Part shown: in pieces, positions 57,792 to 64,000 of the stretch | How positions within the stretch are numbered: the stretch's first letter is position 1 | How the letters are laid out: each line of letters opens with the position of its first letter | DNA from: Marispirochaeta sp. | Lineage (GTDB): Bacteria > Spirochaetota > Spirochaetia > JC444 > Marispirochaetaceae | Reading direction: 5' to 3' | Assembly: GCF_963668165.1 (NCBI RefSeq) | Contig: NZ_OY764209.1 | Coordinates: 1,116,001-1,180,000 of the forward strand | Length of the DNA stretch: 64,000 nt | Made by a program: the position numbers and the translations under genes | Notes under the pieces: model-generated | The model's input: only the letters and a program-made list of their open reading frames with translations | Told to the model about the DNA's origin: nothing | Database searches by the model: none

Positions 57792-58784
57792 TCAGCTCTT
57801 TTCCCACTCTCTGGCGTCGAATCCCCGCTTGATTGCCCTGAACTCATCGGAACTGAACTGGGCACCTTTTATGGTAACGACCCTGCCTGCAAGCCAGGAT
57901 GCGCAAAGTCCTGCTTCCCGGAGGCTGAAGCCCTGAATAAGACCGTAGAGAAACCCCGCGGCGTACATGTCTCCCGCACCGGTGGAGTCGACAGCCTCCA
58001 CCGGAAAGATGGGAATGTGGTGCTCCGAGCCTGCGGAGTAGACCACAGAGCCGTGGCGGCCGTTTTTAACCACCGCTGTTTCGCAGCGCTCTTTCAAGGC
58101 TGCCAGGCAGCTTTCCATGGAATCGCATCCAAAAAGAATCCCCGCCTCTTCGCGGTTGGCAAATAAAATATCAACATGTGAGTCCAGGAGCTGCAGAAAC
58201 TCCGCCCGGTTGCGGTTCACGGCGAAAGGATCAGCCGCATCAAACACGATCTTTGTTCCCGCATTTTTACAGGCCCCCAGGGCAGCCAGGATGGCCGCTT
58301 TCTGGGCATCGGTGTCCCACATGTAGCCGGTAAAGTAAAAATAGTCCGCATTCCGTACCAGATCCAGGTCCAGGTCATCCAGGCTGAACTCCCGATTGGC
58401 CCCCAGAAAGGTGTTCATGGTCCGTTCGGTATCCGGGGTAATAAGGATAATGCTGGAGCCGGTGGCCTCCTTGCCGCGGCTGAGATGTGATCCCGGGGAC
58501 AATTCCGAAAGCTGACGAATATATTCGTCTCCCTCCTTGTCGGGACCGACTTTCCCGCCCAGAACAGCATCGACTCCCAGGGAGGCAAGGGCGATAATCG
58601 TATTGGGGCAGGATCCGCCGCAGCGGTATTCAACCGGGAAACCGGAACAATGGTCCAGAATCCGGGCCCTTTCCTGCAGGTCCAGCAGATGCATGGTCCC
58701 CTTGCTGAGCCCCAGGGCTGAAATATCATCTTCACTGACCTGGATAAGAATATCTATCAGGGGATTACCGATCCCGTATACCAT
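57792..58784 (-). CDS. PfkB-family kinase, adenosine-kinase-like
   Basis: This roughly 330-residue ribokinase-fold protein has GGSCPNTIIALASLG, TGSSIILITPDTERTMNTFLGA and the catalytic DSTGAGDMYAAGFLYG. The TERTM.T.LG.N segment is typical of the adenosine kinase branch. The start ATG 58784 follows GGAG 9 nt upstream. Given ahcY and metK on the other side of the shared terminator, phosphorylation of adenosine from SAH is the best guess; other nucleosides or sugars are possible. Confidence 0.82.
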   Translation of the reverse strand: MVYGIGNPLIDILIQVSEDDISALGLSKGTMHLLDLQERARILDHCSGFPVEYRCGGSCPNTIIALASLGVDAVLGGKVGPDKEGDEYIRQLSELSPGSHLSRGKEATGSSIILITPDTERTMNTFLGANREFSLDDLDLDLVRNADYFYFTGYMWDTDAQKAAILAALGACKNAGTKIVFDAADPFAVNRNRAEFLQLLDSHVDILFANREEAGILFGCDSMESCLAALKERCETAVVKNGRHGSVVYSAGSEHHIPIFPVEAVDSTGAGDMYAAGFLYGLIQGFSLREAGLCASWLAGRVVTIKGAQFSSDEFRAIKRGFDAREWEKS

Positions 58785-58987
58785 GATAAGCACTCCGAAA
58801 AAAAGGGGATAGAGAGAACCTCGGTAGTATATGGAATAATGTGATTTCTGAGAAGGGAGAGACAGGATATCCGGAAAGCAGAATACAGGTTCAACGGAAG
58901 CAGAATTGACCGCAATACCGAAAAAAACCGGAGTTTTCTGCTGCTTTCTCCCGCTGATACCTTGAATAATACGTCTTATGTGATATT

Positions 58988-59008
58988 ATTGTTCGTAGTT
59001 TGAACAAT
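58988..59008 (+). promoter_or_regulatory. Inverted repeat ahead of the winged-helix gene
   Basis: ATTGTTC and GAACAAT form a 7-bp dyad with a 7-nt spacer, followed by a third half-site AATTGTT. TATTAT overlaps the left arm. It is a candidate operator for the winged-helix regulator or another factor. Confidence 0.45.
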
Positions 59009-59175
59009 CCCTGAATTGTTTGGTAAGAATAATACTCTCCGATGGATCCCGGCAGTCTGTTGCGGCGGCGCCGGTGGTATCGGCGGGACGGAACCGACTC
59101 TATTCAACCAGGGCACGGATTTTTTGTCCGCATGTCAGTGGGCGGATTGTATCCCTTCAAGAAATCAGAAAAACA

Positions 59176-59694
59176 GTGGACACAGAAGACAAAGAACTGG
59201 AAATCCTGGAAAACATCTATCACTCCTCCTCATCTGTACGCCAGCGGGACCTGGCCGAGGTTGTGGGATTGTCCCTGGGCATGACCAACGCCATTCTCAA
59301 ACGGCTGGTAAAAAAAGGCCTTTTGACGGTCAAAAAGGTCAACAACAGGAACATACGCTATGCCGTCTCCCCCTCTGGGGTGGAGGCGATAACCCGCAAG
59401 AGTTACCGCTATTTTAAACGGACAATAAAGAACGTGGTGTTTTACAAGGAGTCTATTGAGAGCCTGGTGCGGGAAGGAAAAGAGAGCGGTTACGACGGCA
59501 TCTTCCTGAAAGGAAGAAGCGATCTGGACTTTATTGTGGAGCACAGCTGTTTTTGCAATGGTCTGGATTACGTCCGCGACCCGGACTGCTACAACGGACG
59601 GGTCTTTACCATCTACGCCGAAAGTTACACCCCCGACGACGAAAGCCGCCGACAGGGAACATCCTTCCTGCAGGAACTGTTTGTAACGCCTTGA
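59176..59694 (+). CDS. Winged-helix transcriptional regulator
   Basis: The 172 residues from a GTG at 59176 carry an N-terminal winged helix (LEILENIYHSSSSVRQRDLAEVVGLSLGMTNAILKRLVKKGLL) and a C-terminal part not recognised (YDGIFLKGRSDLDFIVEHSC). The frame is open to 59020, but residues before the GTG look non-coding. The start is uncertain because no good SD precedes it. It lies upstream of metF, separated by a GxxExxY element, so it may regulate the methyl cycle; this is an inference. Confidence 0.7.
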   Translation: MDTEDKELEILENIYHSSSSVRQRDLAEVVGLSLGMTNAILKRLVKKGLLTVKKVNNRNIRYAVSPSGVEAITRKSYRYFKRTIKNVVFYKESIESLVREGKESGYDGIFLKGRSDLDFIVEHSCFCNGLDYVRDPDCYNGRVFTIYAESYTPDDESRRQGTSFLQELFVTP

Positions 59695-59696
59695 GG

Positions 59697-60199
59697 ATAT
59701 CGAAACAAAGATGGACAGGATGGGAAGGATATGAATGATAAAGATCATGAAAAAGTTTATGGAAACAGATCAGATAACAGAGATAATTATTGGTGCCTCG
59801 TTTGAGGTTATGAACGAGCTTGGCGCAGGGTTTCTCGAGAAAGTGTATGAAAATGCGTTGCTTGCAGAATTAAAAGAACACAACGTTTTCACAGAACATC
59901 AGAAAGAAATCTGTGTCTGGTATAAGAATAATATAGTCGGTACCTATATTGCCGATCTTGTAGTTGAAAATTCTGTTATTATTGAGCTGAAAGCCGTCAG
60001 CAAGCTGGATCCCATTCACTCGGCGCAGCTAATAAACTACCTGCGGGCATCTCATTTTGAAACAGGATTGTTGATCAATTTTGGTAATCCGAGAATTGAA
60101 ATTAGGCGTTTGTTTAATACTGTTTCTTCGAAAAAGCGTAGAGCTTGAGAAATTGGATAATTCTATCCTTATTATCCTCCCCATCTTTGTTTCAATATT
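59697..60199 (+). mobile_element. GxxExxY element with terminal inverted repeats
   Basis: The left end (59702 on) reads GAAACAAAGATGGACAGGAT and the right end, complemented from 60193, reads GAAACAAAGATGGGGAGGAT. The arms are about 30 bp with few mismatches, and they enclose only the GxxExxY gene. The right arm stops 17 bp before the metF ribosome site. No clear target duplication is seen. Confidence 0.6.
59735..60148 (+). CDS. GxxExxY family protein, copy 2
   Basis: The 137 residues have IIIGASFEVMNELGAGFLEKVYENALLAEL (G-x-x-E-x-x-Y), IADLVVENSVIIELKAVSKL and GLLINFGNPRIEIRRLF. It shares the fold and the D...ExK pattern with copy 1 at 40032 but is clearly diverged from it. The start may be ATG 59735 or ATG 59747. 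It sits inside an inverted-repeat element between a regulator and metF. Confidence 0.85.
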   Translation: MIKIMKKFMETDQITEIIIGASFEVMNELGAGFLEKVYENALLAELKEHNVFTEHQKEICVWYKNNIVGTYIADLVVENSVIIELKAVSKLDPIHSAQLINYLRASHFETGLLINFGNPRIEIRRLFNTVSSKKRRA

Positions 60200-60220
60200 T
60201 ACTAATATCAAGGAGTCCCT

Positions 60221-61099
60221 GTGTCGCTGCCGGGTAATCAACGTACCAATCATCCAAGTATAAGCTTCGAGTTCTTTCCTCCTAAAACCGAAAAAGGCTT
60301 TACCGTCTTAAAAAAGCGGATCATCGAAGATTTTGTCCCCTTAAAACCTTCTTATGTCTCCATTACCTACGGTGCCGGCGGTTCCACCCTGGAACTGACC
60401 CGGGAAACGACTCTTGCCATTAAGAAAGAGGCCGGGCTTCCGGTAGTTTCTCACCTGACCTGTGTCGGGGCAAGCAGAGATGACATTGCCTTGGTTGTGG
60501 ACGAGTACATGGATGCGGGGATTACCAACATTCTGGCCCTGCGCGGGGACCCGCCGAAGGAGAGAGCGGAGGTTCCGGGAGACTTTGCCTATGCCGCAGA
60601 GCTGGTTCGGTTTGTAAAAAAGCGGGCACCCGGCATGAATATCGGGGTCGCGGGTTTCCCGGAAGGACACCCGGCGACACCCAACCGCCTGATAGAGATG
60701 GACCATCTTAAGGCCAAGGTAGATGCCGGGGCGGACTATATCTGTACCCAGCTCTTCTTTGATAACCGGGATTTCTTTGATTTTACCGAACGCTGCCGTA
60801 TTGCCGGCATCAACGTACCGGTTATTGCCGGCATAATGCCGGTAGTCAGCCGTTCCAATCTGCAGCGTATGGCAGAGCTCTCCCCTGGAACCCGTTTTCC
60901 GGCGGGGCTGTTAAAAAGCGTTGCCCGCACCCGCAGTGATGAGCAGGTGGAACGGGTGGGAATCCACTGGGCTACCCAGCAGGTTATGGAGCTTCTGGCT
61001 TCTGATGTGGCGGGAATCCACCTCTATACCTTAAATCAGTCCCGGGCTGTGCTGGATATCTACCGGGCCCTGGGGATCGAAGATTCCCGGCAGCTATAG
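60221..61099 (+). CDS. metF: Methylenetetrahydrofolate reductase
   Basis: The 292 residues from GTG 60221 follow AAGGAG 5 nt upstream. Motifs are SISFEFFPPKTEKG, VSITYGAGGSTLELTRE, HLTCVG, NILALRGDPP and DAGADYICTQLFFD. It supplies methyl-THF for methionine synthesis. Its original upstream region has been replaced by the GxxExxY element. Confidence 0.94.
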   Translation: MSLPGNQRTNHPSISFEFFPPKTEKGFTVLKKRIIEDFVPLKPSYVSITYGAGGSTLELTRETTLAIKKEAGLPVVSHLTCVGASRDDIALVVDEYMDAGITNILALRGDPPKERAEVPGDFAYAAELVRFVKKRAPGMNIGVAGFPEGHPATPNRLIEMDHLKAKVDAGADYICTQLFFDNRDFFDFTERCRIAGINVPVIAGIMPVVSRSNLQRMAELSPGTRFPAGLLKSVARTRSDEQVERVGIHWATQQVMELLASDVAGIHLYTLNQSRAVLDIYRALGIEDSRQL

Positions 61100-61147
61100 A
61101 TATACGAAAAAGAGTTACGCAAATTAGAAAAAAAGGAACATACGAGT

Positions 61148-62479
61148 ATGGCTGTTAATGTCTGTGTGGTCGGGACCGGCTATGTCGGGTTAATCGCGGC
61201 GGTAGGTCTGTCTGATTTTGGAAATACCGTTGTCGGTGTTGATGTAGATGCCAGGAAGATCGAGTCCCTGAATAAAGGGATTCCCACAATATACGAACCG
61301 GGCTGCGTGGAGTACCTGCGGCGCAACCTTGAGTCAGGAAGACTGAAGTTTTCCACCGATATCGGGACTGCCATTGCTGAAGCGGAGGTGGTCTTTATTG
61401 CCGTGGGGACTCCGCCGAAAAAAGACGGAAGCGCGGATCTCAAATATGTGGAGATGGTCGCCAGGTCGGTGGCGGAACACCTTGCCGGATATACTGTGGT
61501 GGTGACCAAATCCACCGTACCCGTAGGAACCAACCGCTGGGTGGCTGAGCGCATCAAAGCTTTTAATCCGAATGCCATAGAAGGGGAGAACTTTGATGTG
61601 GTTTCCAACCCGGAGTTTCTGCGGGAAGGCAAAGCGATACAGGATTTCTTCCATCCGGACCGCATTGTTATCGGAACCCAGTCACCAAAGGCCAGGGAGG
61701 TTATGGAGGAGCTTTACCGGGCTCTCTACTTGATCCAGACCCCCTTTGTCTGGTGTTCCCTGGAGACTGCCGAGCTTATAAAGTACGCTGCCAACGCCTT
61801 TCTGGCGGTTAAAATTACCTTTATCAACCAGATGGCCAACCTGGCAGAGGCGGTAAACGGGGATATTCACCAGATAGCAAAAGCCATGGGCATGGACGGC
61901 CGCATCAGCTCCAAGTTCCTGCACCCCGGCCCCGGTTACGGCGGAAGCTGCTTTCCCAAGGACACCAGGGCCATTGTCTCCACGGGAAACGAGCACGGTG
62001 TAGATATGAGCCTGATAAAATCCGCCGTAGAGGCCAATGAGGCCCAGAAGGAGAGGATGGTCGACAAACTGGAGGCCCTTTTCGAGAAGGCGGGAACTCC
62101 GGGCTTCAAGGACAAGACCGTGGCGGTGCTGGGTCTGGCATTCAAAGCCGAGACAGACGACATCCGGGAAACACCGGCCCTGAATATGGTGGCCGGGCTT
62201 CTGAAAAAAGGTGCCAAGGTGCAGGCCCATGATCCCAAAGCAATAGAGAACTTTGCGCGGGAGTTTGAAGAGGTCCTCTACTGCGCATCCGAGTTTGATG
62301 CGGTAAAAGGCGCCGATGCGCTTGTCATCATGACGGAGTGGAATATCTACCGCAACATCGACACTGAACGGCTCAAGAAGCTGATGAAAGGGCGTATACT
62401 TCTGGACACCCGCAATGTGCTGGACGCCGAACGCGTAAAAGAGGCGGGATTCCTCTACCAGGGAGTCGGACGGGGATGA
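61148..62479 (+). CDS. UDP-glucose 6-dehydrogenase
   Basis: The 443 residues have the NAD fold GTGYVGLIAAVGLSDFG, VAVGTPP, the substrate loop EFLREGKAIQDF and the catalytic Cys in GPGYGGSCFPKDTRA. It makes UDP-glucuronate. The 3' end overlaps the next gene by 4 bp, so it is the first gene of a three-gene operon. Confidence 0.93.
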   Translation: MAVNVCVVGTGYVGLIAAVGLSDFGNTVVGVDVDARKIESLNKGIPTIYEPGCVEYLRRNLESGRLKFSTDIGTAIAEAEVVFIAVGTPPKKDGSADLKYVEMVARSVAEHLAGYTVVVTKSTVPVGTNRWVAERIKAFNPNAIEGENFDVVSNPEFLREGKAIQDFFHPDRIVIGTQSPKAREVMEELYRALYLIQTPFVWCSLETAELIKYAANAFLAVKITFINQMANLAEAVNGDIHQIAKAMGMDGRISSKFLHPGPGYGGSCFPKDTRAIVSTGNEHGVDMSLIKSAVEANEAQKERMVDKLEALFEKAGTPGFKDKTVAVLGLAFKAETDDIRETPALNMVAGLLKKGAKVQAHDPKAIENFAREFEEVLYCASEFDAVKGADALVIMTEWNIYRNIDTERLKKLMKGRILLDTRNVLDAERVKEAGFLYQGVGRG

Positions 62480-63471
62480 TTATCAAAACTGTCTCGTATC
62501 CCCGGGCAGCGCTTATCGGCAATCCTTCTGACGGCTATTTTGGTAAAACCATTGCCTTTACCTTTGCTGATTTCCAGGCTGATATTACCCTCTACCAGAG
62601 CCCTGAGCTGGAAATTCTCCCGGGCCGGCGTGACACAACCAAGTTTGCCAGCCTCAAGGACCTGGCTGACGATGTTGGCCGTTACGGCTATTACGGCGGA
62701 GTACGCCTGGTTAAGGCGACCATTAAACGCTTCTACGATTACTGCCAGGAACAGGGAATCCTTCTGGATGACCGGAATTTTACCATCCGGTATCACTCTT
62801 CCATTCCTCTTCATCTCGGGCTCGCGGGGTCTTCAGCCATAATCACCGCCTGTATGCGGGCATTAATGAACTTCTATAACGTTTCCATTCCCGACCCGAC
62901 CCTGCCCAATCTGGTGCTGTCGGTAGAACGGCAGGAGCTTGGCATCGGAGGGGGGCTGCAGGACCGGGTCGCCCAGGCCTATCAGGGTATTGTCTACATG
63001 GATTTTGACAGGGAGCTGATGGAAAGCAGGGGCTACGGCCGTTACGAGCGCCTGCAGCCGGAGACAATGCCCAACATCTATATTGCCTATAAGCCCGAAC
63101 TCAGTGAGGGCAGTGAGGTGGTCCACAACGATCTTCGTTACCGTTTTGACAATGGTGAGAAGAAGGTCGTTCAGGCCATGGTCCGGTTCGGCGAATACGC
63201 AAAACAGGCACGGGATATGTTTTTAGGCGGCGACTACAGCGATCTTGGCAGGATTATGAACGCCAATTTTGACCTGCGCCGCAGCATTTGTGCCATAAGC
63301 CGCGAGAATGAGGCCATGGTAGAGACGGCCCGAAGTGTTGGGGCCTCGGCCAAGTTTACCGGCTCCGGCGGCGCGATTATCGGTACCTGCACTGATGATG
63401 CCCAGTTTGAAGCGGCAAAACAGGCCCTGCAGAAAATCGGGGCGATCATGATAAAGCCAGAAATAAAATAA
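62476..63471 (+). CDS. GHMP kinase, glucuronokinase-like
   Basis: The 331 residues have the GHMP pattern YPRAALIGNPSDGYFGKTIA, HLGLAGSSAIITACMRAL (phosphate loop) and the C-terminal AKFTGSGGAIIGTC. The opening with NPSDGYFGKTIA matches plant-type glucuronokinase more than galactokinase or mevalonate kinase. Placed between UDP-glucose dehydrogenase and GalU, it would phosphorylate glucuronate for conversion to UDP-glucuronate. The substrate is inferred from sequence style and context. Confidence 0.75.
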   Translation: MIIKTVSYPRAALIGNPSDGYFGKTIAFTFADFQADITLYQSPELEILPGRRDTTKFASLKDLADDVGRYGYYGGVRLVKATIKRFYDYCQEQGILLDDRNFTIRYHSSIPLHLGLAGSSAIITACMRALMNFYNVSIPDPTLPNLVLSVERQELGIGGGLQDRVAQAYQGIVYMDFDRELMESRGYGRYERLQPETMPNIYIAYKPELSEGSEVVHNDLRYRFDNGEKKVVQAMVRFGEYAKQARDMFLGGDYSDLGRIMNANFDLRRSICAISRENEAMVETARSVGASAKFTGSGGAIIGTCTDDAQFEAAKQALQKIGAIMIKPEIK

Positions 63472-63490
63472 TCCGGAGCTAAAAACAACC

Positions 63491-64000
63491 ATGGTCAGAA
63501 AAGCAGTTATTCCGGCGGCGGGTTACGGGACCCGCTTTTTACCGGCCACAAAATCACAGCCCAAAGAAATGCTCCCCGTGGTTGATACCCCGACCATTCA
63601 GTATGTAGTGAACGAAGCGGTGGAATCGGGAATAAAGGATATACTCCTGATAATCGGCCGGGGCAAGCGGGCCATTGAAGAGCATTTTGCCCGCAATTAC
63701 GAGCTGGAAGAGCTCCTTAAAGCCAAGGGCAAGGAAGAAGAACTTAAGCTGATCAATGCCGTCCCGGATGATGTGAATATCCACTTTGTCTGGCAGCATG
63801 AACAGAACGGACTTGGAGACGCGATCCGCTATGCCCGGGACCATGTGGGCAACGAGCCTTTCGCCGTACTCCTGGGAGATACTGTTCTGGAAAGCAGCGA
63901 GGAACGTCCGGTTACCCGGCAGCTCATAGATGTGTACAAGCGCTACGAAGAGCTTGTCGTCGCCCTGGAGGAGGTCCCCAAAGAGCGGGTCAGCAGATAC
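63491..64000 (+). CDS. galU: UTP-glucose-1-phosphate uridylyltransferase, 3' end off the window
   Basis: The visible 170 residues include AVIPAAGYGTRFLPATKSQPKEMLPVVDTPTIQYVV, GRGKRAIEEHF and FAVLLGDT, the GalU signature. It starts 20 bp after the kinase. It makes UDP-glucose for the dehydrogenase; in this operon it might also accept glucuronate-1-phosphate, which is untested. Confidence 0.93.
   Translation, partial: MVRKAVIPAAGYGTRFLPATKSQPKEMLPVVDTPTIQYVVNEAVESGIKDILLIIGRGKRAIEEHFARNYELEELLKAKGKEEELKLINAVPDDVNIHFVWQHEQNGLGDAIRYARDHVGNEPFAVLLGDTVLESSEERPVTRQLIDVYKRYEELVVALEEVPKERVSRY

Noticed and set aside
59020..59175. N-terminal extension of the winged-helix protein
   Set aside because: The residues are low-complexity and unlike a protein domain, the region is GC-rich leader, and it precedes a reasonable GTG start.

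Overview
The window looks like the chromosomal replication-origin neighbourhood of a free-living spirochaete. Supporting this are the block parB-parA / gyrA-gyrB / dnaA-dnaN-recF-dciA-rpmH-rnpA-yidD-yidC-jag, a c-di-GMP signalling set (GGDEF, HD-GYP, PilZ), GatCAB next to aspS, and an integron of the kind known from Treponema. The taxonomic call is an inference from protein style and gene order; no search was run.

Positions 1-13,645 are accessory and AT-richer. Seven attC-like sites (83-172 bp) mark out an integron cassette array on the minus strand. It runs leftward from a divergently transcribed tyrosine recombinase at 13,646-14,461. Going away from the recombinase, the cassettes carry a 53-codon ORF; a long LuxR / DUF2141 / ATC-hydrolase-like / methyltransferase / membrane-protein group; an unknown frameshifted gene; a second, frameshifted copy of the 53-codon ORF; an Mrr-type endonuclease; an isoprenylcysteine-methyltransferase-like protein; and a BrnT/BrnA toxin-antitoxin. 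Four near-identical 914-915 bp group II introns without a reverse transcriptase gene (2177-3091, 4686-5599, 6646-7560, 12278-13192) each sit 11 nt past the G of an attC core GTT, in the sense of cassette transcription. The left edge holds an IS5-family element next to a decayed serine recombinase tail, then marR and an MFS transporter that runs off the window.

Positions 14,664-35,512 are ordinary core genome. They hold a diguanylate cyclase whose first membrane helix lies behind a 9-nt homopolymer frameshift, an ABC transporter of the COG1101/COG4120/COG2984 type, an HD protein, gatC-gatA-gatB-aspS, a trehalase-fold glycosidase, a DjlA-like co-chaperone, a Mut7-C protein, a methyltransferase, an HD-GYP protein, a PilZ protein and dnaX-ebfC-recR. 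Positions 35,544-36,335 hold the SRP RNA gene and five tRNAs, four of them serine isoacceptors.

Positions 36,381-54,741 are the origin region, with two parS sites and an AT-rich gyrB-dnaA gap carrying a DnaA box. An ISAs1-family element with a perfect 10-bp target duplication sits between dciA and rpmH, and the duplication restores the rpmH -35 box. Two GxxExxY genes (40,032 and 59,735) lie within flanking repeats; the second has clear terminal inverted repeats.

Positions 54,983-61,099 form a SAM cycle cluster: ahcY, metK, a PfkB adenosine-kinase-like gene, a winged-helix regulator and metF. The right end (61,148-64,000) encodes UDP-glucose dehydrogenase, a glucuronokinase-like GHMP kinase and a partial GalU, which suggests both de novo and salvage routes to UDP-glucuronate.
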